A stretch of DNA of 45,176 nucleotides from Deltaproteobacteria bacterium (GCA_021782545.1 JAJXUW010000004.1:1-45176), one strand, 5' to 3'. Positions 8,402 to 17,939 are shown, counted from the stretch's first letter. The notes: generated from the sequence alone by a model not told the origin. Numbers and translations are program-made.

Positions 8402-8443
8402 TCGCGTTGTCCGTTTCTGAGCAAAAGGGAGGTTGGCTAACTC

Positions 8444-10042
8444 ATGCCTGAGGGATTGCAACGAATTCTTGAGCCGTTTCTGGCCCTTCCGCCAGCCAAG
8501 CGGATGCTGGTAGGCGGTGTGGTGGCGGCTACAGTGCTGGCCTTTGCCGTGCTGATCATGCTGGCTAACCGTACCGACTATCGGCCGCTGTTTACGAATC
8601 TCAGCACCGAAGACGCCGGCGATATTATCAAAAAACTGAAAGAGGCCAAGACGCCGTACCAGATAACTCAGGATGGCAAGGGGATCATGGTGCCGTCGGA
8701 CAAGGTGTATGAACTGCGTCTTTCGCTGGCCACGGAAGGGCTTCCTCAGGGCGGCGGCGTCGGTTTCGAGATCTTCGACCGGAAAAATTTCGGCATGACG
8801 GAGTTTGTGCAGAAGCTGAATTACCAGCGCGCCCTGCAGGGAGAACTGGCCCGCACGATTTCGCAGCTAAGCGGCGTTGAACAGGCGCGGGTCCATTTGG
8901 TAATTCCGGAAAAGTCTCTCTTCAAGGATGCTGAAAAACCGCCTACGGCCTCGATTGTCCTGCGGATGAAAGGTGGGCGGTCGTTGACTGACGGTGAGGT
9001 GCAGGGGGTGGTCCACCTGGTAGCCTCCTCTATCGAAGGGATGAATCCCGACAATGTGACTGTGCTTGACAGCCGGGGCAAGATCCTTAGCAAAGGCGAA
9101 AACGGCGTTGAGGATGCAACCGCAAAGATGACCAGCACCATGCAGGCGACCCAGCGGGCTTACGAACGAAGTCTGGAGGAACGTCTGCAGACGCTGTTGG
9201 ACCGGGTTGTCGGTGCCGGTAAAAGCGTGGCCCGGGTGACGGCCACCTTCGATTTCAAACAGGTGGAGCGGGTGGAGGAGAAGTTCGACCCCGATACTAT
9301 CGCGGTGCGCAGCGAACAGCACAGTGATGAAAAGGCCGGTGGCAGTATGACCGCCAGCGGTGTCCCCGGCGTGCAGACGAATCTCGGCCGGAATCCGGCG
9401 GGTGCCGCTGCCGGGGGTGTCGGTGGTGGCAGCAAGACCGATGATACCCTTAACTACGAGGTCAGCCGTTCCACCTCGCGGACCATCGAGCCGGTGGGCA
9501 CCTTAAGCAAGCTGTCGGTTGCCGTGTTGGTAGACGGCAAATATGTCACGCCGCCGGTGGTCAAGGACGGGCAGGTAGCAACGCCGAAGTATGTCCCCCT
9601 TTCGCCTGACGACCTGCAGAAAATCGATGCCCTGGTCAAGAACTCGATCGGTTTTGACGCAACCCGCGGCGATCAGGTCACCATCCAGAATATCCCTTTC
9701 CAGGACTCGGGTGACACGACCGGAGAGGCGGCTGAGGCGCCCAAATGGTGGAATAGCCCCTTCTTTTTGGCGCTCTTCAAAAACCTGCTGATCGGGGCTG
9801 GTTTTGTTGTCTTGGTGCTGTTTGTGATCAGGCCGCTGATCAACAGTTTGCGTACGGCTAAACCGCCACGCCTGGATATTCTTGAAAACATCGCCCCTGA
9901 TGTGCAAGAAAAACTCTCGGCCAACGAACGGGCGCAGCTGGCTGCTCAGGTGGCAGAGCAGCAGGATCTGATGGAAAAAGCCAAAACCAATCCCTATCAG
10001 GTAGCCCAAATACTGCAGAACTGGTTGACTGAAGAGTCGTGA
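8444..10042 (+). CDS. fliF: Flagellar MS-ring protein FliF
   Basis: 532 aa; 'YRPLFTNLSTEDAGDIIKKLKEAKTPYQI', 'QRALQGELARTISQLSGVEQARVHLVIPEKSLF', two TM segments. Confidence 0.97.
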   Translation: MPEGLQRILEPFLALPPAKRMLVGGVVAATVLAFAVLIMLANRTDYRPLFTNLSTEDAGDIIKKLKEAKTPYQITQDGKGIMVPSDKVYELRLSLATEGLPQGGGVGFEIFDRKNFGMTEFVQKLNYQRALQGELARTISQLSGVEQARVHLVIPEKSLFKDAEKPPTASIVLRMKGGRSLTDGEVQGVVHLVASSIEGMNPDNVTVLDSRGKILSKGENGVEDATAKMTSTMQATQRAYERSLEERLQTLLDRVVGAGKSVARVTATFDFKQVERVEEKFDPDTIAVRSEQHSDEKAGGSMTASGVPGVQTNLGRNPAGAAAGGVGGGSKTDDTLNYEVSRSTSRTIEPVGTLSKLSVAVLVDGKYVTPPVVKDGQVATPKYVPLSPDDLQKIDALVKNSIGFDATRGDQVTIQNIPFQDSGDTTGEAAEAPKWWNSPFFLALFKNLLIGAGFVVLVLFVIRPLINSLRTAKPPRLDILENIAPDVQEKLSANERAQLAAQVAEQQDLMEKAKTNPYQVAQILQNWLTEES

Positions 10043-10093
10043 CCGTGATGAGACAGGCCGCAGGGCAATCAGCCGACCGGAGGAACGTACGTC

Positions 10094-11086
10094 ATGACCG
10101 GAGCCGATAAGGCTGCCATATTGTTGCTCTATCTTGGTGCCGAAGTGACCGCCAAGGTGTATGAGCATATGGAAGATGACGAGATCAAACGGATCTCCAA
10201 AAGCATGGCCCACCTGGGACATGTGCCGCGTCAGACCATCGCCCAGGTGGTGGATAACTTCAATGAGGTGATCTCGCCGGAGTCGGGTATCTTTGCGCAG
10301 GGCGAAGAATTTGTGCAGAAGATTCTCGAAAAGGCGCTGGGCCCCAGCAAGGCCAGCATACTCATGGAGGAGCTGCGCGCCTCGACCTACGGCGATCTGG
10401 TGGACATCTTGGCTTCCATGGATTCGAAGAGCATCGCCAACTTCATCTCGCAGGAACATCCGCAAACCATCGCCGTCGTACTTGCCAAGCTCAAGTCGAA
10501 GCAGACCAGCGAGATCATCGCACACCTCCCGCAGGAGCTGCAGGCCGAAGTGGTGCTGCGGATCGCCGATGTCGAACAGGTCTCTCCCGAAGTCCTGCAG
10601 GAGATCGATGAAGTGATGCGGCGCGAACTCAAGTCAATGGGCGGGGTGCAGCGCTACAAGGTGGGCGGTATCGAGAAGGTGGTCGACATGTTCAATCACT
10701 TCGACCGCAGCAAAGAGAAGCAGATCCTTGAGAAGCTGGACGTCCTCTCGCCGCCGTTGGCCGAGGTGATCCGCAAGCATTTGTTCACCTTCGAGGATGT
10801 GTTTGCTCTGGATGACCGTTCGATCCAGGCGGTCATGCGCGAGGTCTCCAACGATACCCTGACGCTGGCCATGAAGACCTCCACCGACGACGTCAAGAAC
10901 AAGATCTTCAAGAATATCTCTAGCCGCGCCGCCGAGATGATCAAGGAAGACCTGGAGGTCATGGGGCCGGTGCGCCTCTCCGACGTGGAAAAGGCGCAGT
11001 CGGAGATCATCAAGATCGTCCGCAAGATGGAGGAGGAAGGCAAGATCGTGCTTGCGGGCCGAGGCAGCGAAGATGCCCTCGTCTAA
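10094..11086 (+). CDS. fliG: Flagellar motor switch protein FliG
   Basis: 330 aa; 'EHPQTIAVVLAKLKSKQTSEIIAHLPQELQAEVVLRIA', 'FTFEDVFALDDRSIQAVMREV'. Confidence 0.97.
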   Translation: MTGADKAAILLLYLGAEVTAKVYEHMEDDEIKRISKSMAHLGHVPRQTIAQVVDNFNEVISPESGIFAQGEEFVQKILEKALGPSKASILMEELRASTYGDLVDILASMDSKSIANFISQEHPQTIAVVLAKLKSKQTSEIIAHLPQELQAEVVLRIADVEQVSPEVLQEIDEVMRRELKSMGGVQRYKVGGIEKVVDMFNHFDRSKEKQILEKLDVLSPPLAEVIRKHLFTFEDVFALDDRSIQAVMREVSNDTLTLAMKTSTDDVKNKIFKNISSRAAEMIKEDLEVMGPVRLSDVEKAQSEIIKIVRKMEEEGKIVLAGRGSEDALV

Positions 11087-11861
11087 GATCATCAAGGCCG
11101 CTGCGACCGAATTGCCGCCGATCAGCGCCTTCAGCTTCCACGCCGTAAGCCAGAACGCGGCGCTTACCCCGGCTGCGGACGTGGACGACGACGATGCCGC
11201 CTTTGTGCCGTTGGCGTTGTTCGACGGCTCTGAATTAGGGGCGCGCACCGGACTTGCACCACCACAAACGGCTCCCGAGCCTCCTCCCGAGGAGGTCCCT
11301 GGCGGTTTTGTGAGCGACGAGCAGCGCGAGCGGGAACTGCAGGAATCCTATCAGCGGGGCCTCCAGGACGGTAAAAACCTTGCCGAACGGGGGCTTTTGA
11401 ACGTTTTCAAGAGCATGCGGACCGCCAGCGAGGAATTGCAGCAGCTGCGCGAACGGGTGCTGCGGGACTCGGAAGACGGTCTGCTGGCCTTGGTGCTGGC
11501 GGTCGCGCGGCGTGTAATTCATCAGGAGGTGGTGCAGAACCGCCAGGTGGTCCTGTCGGTCATCAGGGCGGCCCTGTATAACATAAGCAGCGAGGATGAG
11601 ATCGTCATCAGGGTGCATCCCGACGATCACGCCCTGCTTACCGCCAGCCAGGATCAGGCCCTGCAACGTGAGCTGTCGTCCTTCAGATTTACCCTCAAGT
11701 CAGATGTGACCCTCCCCCCGGGCTGCTGCCAGGTCGAGACGACGCTCGGCACCGTGGACGCCAGCTTCGAGGCGCAACTGGAAGAGGTCTATCGGCGGAT
11801 GCTTGAGGAACGGACCAGCGGCGACGGGCCGGAACCCCCGGCAGACAAGGCAGCGGAATGA
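11073..11861 (+). CDS. fliH: Flagellar assembly protein FliH
   Basis: Position between fliG and fliI. 'ALVLAVARRVIHQEVVQNRQVVLSVIRAALYNI...VRVHPDD' FliH/HrpE-type C-terminus. ATG 11073 overlaps fliG by 14 nt. Confidence 0.85.
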   Translation: MPSSKIIKAAATELPPISAFSFHAVSQNAALTPAADVDDDDAAFVPLALFDGSELGARTGLAPPQTAPEPPPEEVPGGFVSDEQRERELQESYQRGLQDGKNLAERGLLNVFKSMRTASEELQQLRERVLRDSEDGLLALVLAVARRVIHQEVVQNRQVVLSVIRAALYNISSEDEIVIRVHPDDHALLTASQDQALQRELSSFRFTLKSDVTLPPGCCQVETTLGTVDASFEAQLEEVYRRMLEERTSGDGPEPPADKAAE

Positions 11862-13177
11862 CCCCGCAGGGGCTGGACATGGGCAGATACCTGCCGGCGA
11901 TCGAGCATTGCAGCACGATCCGCCTGCACGGCAAGGTTGTTCAGGTGGTCGGACTGGTAATCGAGGGGTATTGTCCGGAAACGGCAGTGGGGGCGATCTG
12001 CGAGATACGTCCTAAAGAGGGTGAGCCGATCCCGGCCGAGGTCGTCGGCTTTCGGGACAGCAAGACCCTGCTCATGCCGCTTGGTGAATTGCGTGGTGTG
12101 GGCCTGGACAGCCTGATTACGGTCAGGCGGGATAAGGCCACGCTCAAGGTGGGGCCACGCATGCTGGGTCGGGTGATCGACGGGCTGGGTAATCCGATTG
12201 ACGACAAAGGGCCACTGCACGCTGAGGAGGAGTATCCGATTTACGCGACGCCGGTCAATCCGATGACACGTCCGCCGATCAGAAAGCCGCTTGATCTGGG
12301 TATCCGCTCGATCAACGGACTCCTCACCTGTGGCCAGGGCCAGCGGGTCGGTATCATGGCAGGTTCCGGGGTCGGCAAGTCGACGCTGCTGGGGATGATC
12401 GCCCGCTACACCGAGGCGGACGTCAACGTGATCGCCCTGATCGGCGAGCGGGGGCGCGAACTGCGGGAGTTTGTCGAAAAGGACCTGCAGGAACAGGGGC
12501 TCCATAAATCGGTGGTGGTGGTGGCCACCTCCGACCAGCCGCCGCTAGTGCGTATGCGGGGCGCCTACATCGCCACCACCATTGCCGAGTATTTTAAAAA
12601 TCAGGGCAAGAAGGTGCTGCTGATGATGGACTCCGCCACCCGGTTTGCCATGGCCATGCGTGAGGTGGGATTGGCAATCGGGGAGCCCCCCACCACCAAA
12701 GGGTACACACCGTCGGTATTTGCTGCGCTTCCCAAGCTGTTGGAGCGGAGCGGCAACTTCGCCGAAGGGAGTATCACCGGCCTCTACACGGTGCTGGTGG
12801 AGGGTGATGACTTCAACGAGCCGATCTCGGACGCCATGCGCAGCATCCTGGACGGGCATATTGTCCTGTCGCGTGATCTGGCGGCCCGCAACATCTACCC
12901 GCCCATAGACGTGCTGGCCAGCGCCAGCCGGGTGATGAACGACGTTGCGGATTCGCACCATACGGAGCTTGCCGGACGGTTCAAGGAGACCCTGGCGACG
13001 TACCGTAAGTCGGAGGATCTGATCAATATCGGCGCCTACAAGGCGGGCAGCAGCACGGCCATCGATGACGCTATTCGACGGGTGGACGCCATGGTGGCCT
13101 TTCAAAAACAGGCGGTGGCGGATCCGGCGACGCTGGCCGAATCGGTGGAGGCCCTGCGGGCGATCTTCGAGCGGTAA
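11858..13177 (+). CDS. fliI: Flagellum-specific ATPase FliI
   Basis: Walker A 'MAGSGVGKSTLLGM', Walker B 'KVLLMMDSATRFAMA', 'GEPPTTKGYTPSVFAALPKLLERSG'. Confidence 0.97.
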   Translation: MTPQGLDMGRYLPAIEHCSTIRLHGKVVQVVGLVIEGYCPETAVGAICEIRPKEGEPIPAEVVGFRDSKTLLMPLGELRGVGLDSLITVRRDKATLKVGPRMLGRVIDGLGNPIDDKGPLHAEEEYPIYATPVNPMTRPPIRKPLDLGIRSINGLLTCGQGQRVGIMAGSGVGKSTLLGMIARYTEADVNVIALIGERGRELREFVEKDLQEQGLHKSVVVVATSDQPPLVRMRGAYIATTIAEYFKNQGKKVLLMMDSATRFAMAMREVGLAIGEPPTTKGYTPSVFAALPKLLERSGNFAEGSITGLYTVLVEGDDFNEPISDAMRSILDGHIVLSRDLAARNIYPPIDVLASASRVMNDVADSHHTELAGRFKETLATYRKSEDLINIGAYKAGSSTAIDDAIRRVDAMVAFQKQAVADPATLAESVEALRAIFER

Positions 13178-13186
13178 GGAGGGCCC

Positions 13187-13630
13187 ATGTCCACAAAACG
13201 GGGCTTTACCCTGCATCAGGTGTTGAACTATCGGGCTGACCTGGAGCGGCTGCGCAAACAGGAATTTGCCACGGCCCGCCAGGATCTGGACCGTGCCAAC
13301 GACAAGCTCGAGCAGGAGCGCCAGGAGGCGGCCGAACTGGCGCGTGAATTTGCGGAACGCAACGGTCAGATCGACTCGGTGGTGGAGTTGCAGCTCTACG
13401 CAGATTTCTTCGCCCGCAAGCGGGAACAGATCAAGCAGCAGCAAGAGCGGGTGGTGGCGCTGGACCGTATCCTGGAACATCGGCGCGAAGAGCTGGTACA
13501 GGCCACACAAGACAAAAAGGTGCTTGAATCGCTCAAGGAAAAAAAAGAGCTCGCGTTTCGTCAGGAACAGCAACGCAAAGAGCGGGATTTTCTGGATGAA
13601 ATAGCGGTGCAAAAGAAAGGTCGCGAGTAG
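13187..13630 (+). CDS. fliJ: Flagellar export protein FliJ
   Basis: 147-aa coiled-coil protein immediately after fliI. Confidence 0.88.
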   Translation: MSTKRGFTLHQVLNYRADLERLRKQEFATARQDLDRANDKLEQERQEAAELAREFAERNGQIDSVVELQLYADFFARKREQIKQQQERVVALDRILEHRREELVQATQDKKVLESLKEKKELAFRQEQQRKERDFLDEIAVQKKGRE

Positions 13631-13632
13631 GC

Positions 13633-14178
13633 ATGAAGAAGCCGTTACAGTTCACCATGGTTACCATCATCTTTTTCGGGGCGGTCTCGGTATTGCAGGG
13701 CAGTAGCGTCCCGGCCAGCCAGGCATCGCAGGTGGTTGCCCCGGCGTCAACCGGGACCGATCCGGCAACCAGCCGGGCCGCACGTGAAGAAAAGGCCCTG
13801 CAGGAGTTGCAACGGCAACGGCTGATGCAACGGGAAGCCGCAGTGGCCGCCAAGGAAGCCGAAGTCAAGAAGATGTCCGACAAGTTGAGCCAGCAGCTAA
13901 AGGCCCTTGAAGAGACCAAAAAACGGTACGACGCGGCCATGAAGGCGCAGGCCGAGGTGCAAAAGAAACAGCAGGGCGACAAAGTGACCAAGATGGTCAA
14001 GCTGTTCAAGGCGATGAAGCCGGATCAGGCGGCTCGTTTGACCGATGCCTTGCCGGAACAGGAGGCGGTCGTACTGCTGGAGCGCCTCGATATCAAGACG
14101 GTGGCCAAGCTGGTGCCGTTTCTCAAGCAGCCCCGGCTCGTCCGGTGGATAGAGGAACATCTCAATATCACAAGATAA
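13633..14178 (+). CDS. MotE-like flagellar protein (N-terminal TM, coiled coil, MgtE-N-like C-terminus)
   Basis: 'MVKLFKAMKPDQAARLTDALPEQEAVVLLERLDIKTVAKLVPFL' with N-terminal hydrophobic segment; located between fliJ and fliK. Confidence 0.75.
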   Translation: MKKPLQFTMVTIIFFGAVSVLQGSSVPASQASQVVAPASTGTDPATSRAAREEKALQELQRQRLMQREAAVAAKEAEVKKMSDKLSQQLKALEETKKRYDAAMKAQAEVQKKQQGDKVTKMVKLFKAMKPDQAARLTDALPEQEAVVLLERLDIKTVAKLVPFLKQPRLVRWIEEHLNITR

Positions 14179-14191
14179 TATCAAAACAGGT

Positions 14192-14211
14192 CAATGGGTG
14201 AGGGCCCATTG
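14192..14211 (+). repeat. Hairpin CAATGGG-tgaggg-CCCATTG in fliK leader
   Basis: 7-bp perfect inverted repeat with 6-nt loop. Confidence 0.7.
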
Positions 14212-14226
14212 CCGATACATTTAAGT

Positions 14227-14248
14227 ACAGGGTTGCTGTGAGCCCTGT
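14227..14248 (+). repeat. Hairpin ACAGGG-N10-CCCTGT in fliK leader
   Basis: 6-bp perfect inverted repeat just upstream of the fliK SD. Confidence 0.55.
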
Positions 14249-14276
14249 GCACACCAACCAGAAAGGAGGTGAACCA

Positions 14277-15881
14277 ATGGAAACAGCACAGATTATGATG
14301 ACGCCTGCGACAACGCAGGCAGCGCCGTCATCCGCAGGCACACCGTCCCTGTCGTCCATGGGCGGGGCGGACAATGCCGGATTCGGCTCGCTTTTGGGCC
14401 AAACCATCGACCTGCTGCAACAAGACGGCATGGTGCTGCCTTTAAGTGGTACGGCAGCAGCAGCCACGACACTGGCTGCACAGCAGGATGCACCACAGGC
14501 GCCGACCGTCATATCGGTACCGACGGCAGTATTGCCGCAAAGCCAAGGGGACCAAAAACCTGAGGATGCGACAGCATCGGCGCCGCATACGGATGATGGA
14601 CAGGATGCAGCCCAGCAACTGGCCGGTCTTCTCCAGGCATCCCTGATGGTGTCGGCTGCGGCGGTGACACCGACGGCAGTTGCGGCAAGTGATGCGGCAG
14701 ACCAATCGGCAGTTCAGCAGACGGCTGCACCGGTGGCGGCGGTTGCAACGGCAGCGCCAGCCGGGGCGGAACTTTCAGCAGCAAAGCTCGAACAGCTGCT
14801 GATGGCCACTGCAAACCAGGGACCAGGGGAAGATGTTTCTGCAGCCCAGTCCGCAGCGCCTGCAGCGGCTCACCAGATACCGCAGCACGCCGCTGATCCG
14901 GTGGTTGCCCCGGCACCCACAGCGGATGCCGGTAGTCTCAAACCTATGGTAGTACAACAACAGGCTGCAGCAGTTGGGCAGCAGCTGGCAGCAGCGCAGT
15001 GTACGGCAAAACCGACCCCGCAGACAGAGGCGGCCAAATCGGCAGTACCGGCCGGCACCGCCGTGGCGGCAGAAGCCGGGCGTACTGCGGTGGCCGATGT
15101 CCCGGCCGCACCAAAGGGGACTGCATCGGTTGTGGCGGCGGTCCGTTTCGCCTGCCCAACGGATGTGGCAGTAGCAACCGTCCCACCGGGGCAACCGCAG
15201 CAGGATACCCCGCAGTTTGCGGATGGTAAGGCGCACGGTGGGGTGGCGACGCAGATGGAGGCTGCCACAGCCGCTGATAAGGCGGCAGAACCGGGCGGTT
15301 TTGACAAGCAGTTGACGATGCCGGACACGATGGACCTGTCTGGCCACGGAGCGGCAGCGGTTCTTCAGCATCACCAGGCCACCCTGCAGGAGTTGCAACC
15401 GGTCGTAGAGCCTGTCAAGGCGGCGGCCGAACAGCAGGTGATGCGTCAGCTGACAGACCGTCTGGAGGCCCATGAGATCAAGCAGGGGGCCGATCAGATC
15501 ACGCTTAAGCTCTCTCCCGACCATCTGGGCGATCTGCAGGTAAATCTGCGGATGGACAACCAGCAGGTACGGGTTGAGATCGTGGCTGAACACCGTTCCG
15601 TTCGGGAGGCGCTTTTGCAGCAGGTCGACCAGCTGAAGGAGAGTCTCTCACGCCAGAACATCAAAATGGAATCCTTTGATGTGACCACGGCAAATAACGG
15701 TGGCCTGATGCAGCAGCAAGGCGGCGACTGGCGGCAGACCGCCAGCGAACGGCGTCCCCTGTATGCCCAGCAGTTTGCCGCTGGCAGGAGTGCGACGGCA
15801 GGCCTTAGCGCTGATGCCGCAGGGACCGCGGTGCAGTACTTCGCACCTCAGTACCAATCAACCCTTGATGTCAGATTTTAA
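14277..15881 (+). CDS. fliK: Flagellar hook-length control protein FliK
   Basis: Ala/Gln-rich N-terminal two-thirds. C-terminal 'ITLKLSPDHLGDLQVNLRMDNQQVRVEIVAEHRSVREALLQQVDQLKESLSRQNI' is the FliK C-domain. SD AAAGGAGGTGA before ATG 14277. Confidence 0.93.
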   Translation: METAQIMMTPATTQAAPSSAGTPSLSSMGGADNAGFGSLLGQTIDLLQQDGMVLPLSGTAAAATTLAAQQDAPQAPTVISVPTAVLPQSQGDQKPEDATASAPHTDDGQDAAQQLAGLLQASLMVSAAAVTPTAVAASDAADQSAVQQTAAPVAAVATAAPAGAELSAAKLEQLLMATANQGPGEDVSAAQSAAPAAAHQIPQHAADPVVAPAPTADAGSLKPMVVQQQAAAVGQQLAAAQCTAKPTPQTEAAKSAVPAGTAVAAEAGRTAVADVPAAPKGTASVVAAVRFACPTDVAVATVPPGQPQQDTPQFADGKAHGGVATQMEAATAADKAAEPGGFDKQLTMPDTMDLSGHGAAAVLQHHQATLQELQPVVEPVKAAAEQQVMRQLTDRLEAHEIKQGADQITLKLSPDHLGDLQVNLRMDNQQVRVEIVAEHRSVREALLQQVDQLKESLSRQNIKMESFDVTTANNGGLMQQQGGDWRQTASERRPLYAQQFAAGRSATAGLSADAAGTAVQYFAPQYQSTLDVRF

Positions 15882-15900
15882 CGAAAGGAGGCGCTAACCT

Positions 15901-16575
15901 ATGAGCACAGCTATTACCGGTACCACATCGACAACCACTACTACGACCGATGCGGCAACCGCCATGAAGAATCAGCTCGGCATGAACAGCAGTGATTTTC
16001 TGAAGATGTTCATCGCCCAGCTGCAGAACCAAGATCCCTTAAGTCCGCAGGATCCGAGCCAGTTTCTGGGGCAACTGGCCCAGCTGACCCAGGTGGAGCA
16101 GGCCTATAACACCACCACCGCCCTGAACAACCTGCTCACCGCCCAGAACGACGTGTTGGCAAAGTCGGCTGTGTCGATGATCGGTGGCAACGTGACCGCA
16201 ACGGGCAACCAGTCGAATTACGACGGTACCAACGCCGCCACCATGAAGTATTCCCTGCCTGCCGCCACCAGCAGCACCACGCTGACCATAGCCAATTCGA
16301 CCGGTCAGACGGTGCGGATTGTCGATCTGGGCGCACAGGCGGCCGGCACGTCGACCTATCAGTGGGATGGCACCGATGGCCAGGGAACCAAGCTGGCAGC
16401 CGGGGCCTACACTTTTGCGGTTACCGGCACCGATGCGGCAGGTAACACCCAGACGGCCACCACCTACATCACCGGCAAGGCCGACGGGGTGAAGTTCGAC
16501 AGTGGATCAGCCTATGTCACCATTGGTGCGGTTTCCATACCCTACGCCAATATAACGGCGGTGGGTTTGGCATGA
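15901..16575 (+). CDS. flgD: Flagellar hook capping protein FlgD
   Basis: 'LGMNSSDFLKMFIAQLQNQDPLSPQDPSQFLGQLAQLTQVEQ' and FlgD Ig-like 'YQWDGTDGQGTKLAAGAYTF'. Confidence 0.96.
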   Translation: MSTAITGTTSTTTTTTDAATAMKNQLGMNSSDFLKMFIAQLQNQDPLSPQDPSQFLGQLAQLTQVEQAYNTTTALNNLLTAQNDVLAKSAVSMIGGNVTATGNQSNYDGTNAATMKYSLPAATSSTTLTIANSTGQTVRIVDLGAQAAGTSTYQWDGTDGQGTKLAAGAYTFAVTGTDAAGNTQTATTYITGKADGVKFDSGSAYVTIGAVSIPYANITAVGLA

Positions 16576-16955
16576 GCACGATCGATTCGCTCTACTTCCC
16601 CAATCCGGTCCAACCGGTGGGGAGACCGGCCCAGCCTGCCGGCCAGCAGCCGGTTAAGCCGGTTGGTGACAGCCCCTTTGCCAAGGCCCTTGACCAGGCC
16701 CAGGGGGTCAGGTTTTCGCAGCATGCCCAGGACCGGCTTAAGGCCCGCAACATCAGTTTCAGCAGTGACCAGTTGCAGCAACTGGAAGGTGCCGTCAACA
16801 GTGTGGCCCAGAAGGGTGGTAAGGATTCTCTGGTGATGATGGGCGATGCCGCCTTGGTGGTGAGCGTCAAGAATCGTACCGTGGTGACCGCCATGGACCG
16901 CAGTCAGATGCAGGGCAACGTCTTTACCAATATCGATTCAGCGGTGATTATCTAA
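16572..16955 (+). CDS. Flagellar operon protein (small conserved protein between flgD and flgE)
   Basis: 127 aa; 'QHAQDRLKARNISFSSDQLQQLEGAVNSVAQKGGKDSLVMMGDAALVVSVKNRTVVTAMDR', the conserved 'flagellar operon protein' pattern. Confidence 0.8.
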   Translation: MSTIDSLYFPNPVQPVGRPAQPAGQQPVKPVGDSPFAKALDQAQGVRFSQHAQDRLKARNISFSSDQLQQLEGAVNSVAQKGGKDSLVMMGDAALVVSVKNRTVVTAMDRSQMQGNVFTNIDSAVII

Positions 16956-16968
16956 CATAACCTAACAA

Positions 16969-17023
16969 CGGGCAGGTCCTCTTGAGGGAGCCCGCGGAGA
17001 TGCCGACCGACTGACGCATCTCC
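16969..17023 (+). repeat. Two tandem hairpins in flgE leader
   Basis: CGGGC..CCTC-tt-GAGG..GCCCG (16969-16994) followed by GGAGATGC-N12-GCATCTCC (16996-17023). Confidence 0.65.
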
Positions 17024-17045
17024 CAGACAGAACAGGAGGCAACAC

Positions 17046-17939
17046 ATGAGTATTACAGCAGCCATGTACTCCGGCGTATCAGGCCTATTGGCCAATGCCG
17101 AGGGGATTAACGTGATCGGCAACAACCTGGCCAACGTCAACACGGTCGGTTTCAAGAGCGGCAGGATGCTCTTCTCGGACATGCTTTCGGCAAACAGCAC
17201 CAACGGTTCCCAGATCGGGCGTGGCGTGCAGATTCAAAAGGTGGATAACATCTACGCCCAGGGTGCCTTTGAAAACACGGAGGTGGTATCCGACCTGGCC
17301 ATCCAGGGTAACAGTTTTTTTGCCTTTGCCGCCCCCAATGCAACTGCGGCGGTCGCCACCCAGGATCTGGCCTATCTTTCCCGGGCCGGTTCGCTGCGGG
17401 TCAACAGCTCTTACAACCTGATCAACCCGGACGGCTATGAGGCATTGGACGCAAAGGGCGGATTGCCGATCAAGTTCCCGTATAAAAACGGCACCACCCC
17501 CGGCGATTTTGCCAAGATCACCGCCATTGACGGCCAAGGGGTGATCACCTATACCGACTATGCCGGCAATTCGTACTATTACAATGGCAACGGCGGTGCG
17601 GTGCTGCCGGCGACTACCACCAACTACGCGACAGCCCTTGCAAACGGTACCATTGCCGTGGTGAACCCGACCAACCCGCTGGGGCTGATCAAGGTCGGCG
17701 GAACCATGTTCAAATCCAGCGCCGATGCCGGTGTCCCCACCGCTGCCTTCACCGCAGCGGTCAATACCGCCAACGGGAGTTCCGAGAAGCTTTACTCCAA
17801 CTCCCTGGAGCAGAGCAACGTGGACATGGCGGCCCAGTTCGTTAAAATGATCCTGACCCAGCGGGCCTACTCGGCCAACTCGAAGACCATCACCACCGCC
17901 GACCAGATGACCCAGGAGGTCTTGAATCTCAAGCAATAA
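17046..17939 (+). CDS. flgE: FlgE-type flagellar hook protein (short, 297 aa)
   Basis: N-term 'MYSGVSGLLANAEGINVIGNNLANVNTVGFKSGRMLFSDML'; C-term 'SNSLEQSNVDMAAQFVKMILTQRAYSANSKTITTADQMTQEVLNLKQ'. Directly after flgD and the small operon protein. Confidence 0.85.
   Translation: MSITAAMYSGVSGLLANAEGINVIGNNLANVNTVGFKSGRMLFSDMLSANSTNGSQIGRGVQIQKVDNIYAQGAFENTEVVSDLAIQGNSFFAFAAPNATAAVATQDLAYLSRAGSLRVNSSYNLINPDGYEALDAKGGLPIKFPYKNGTTPGDFAKITAIDGQGVITYTDYAGNSYYYNGNGGAVLPATTTNYATALANGTIAVVNPTNPLGLIKVGGTMFKSSADAGVPTAAFTAAVNTANGSSEKLYSNSLEQSNVDMAAQFVKMILTQRAYSANSKTITTADQMTQEVLNLKQ

Noticed and set aside
10103-10110. GCCGATAA (sigma28 -10 match) at the start of fliG
   Set aside because: It encodes Ala-Asp-Lys in fliG and has no recognisable -35 at the right spacing.
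14229-14244. GG-N10-GC spacing in the fliK leader
   Set aside because: The flanking bases do not resemble TGGCAC or TTGCA; likely chance within the hairpin.
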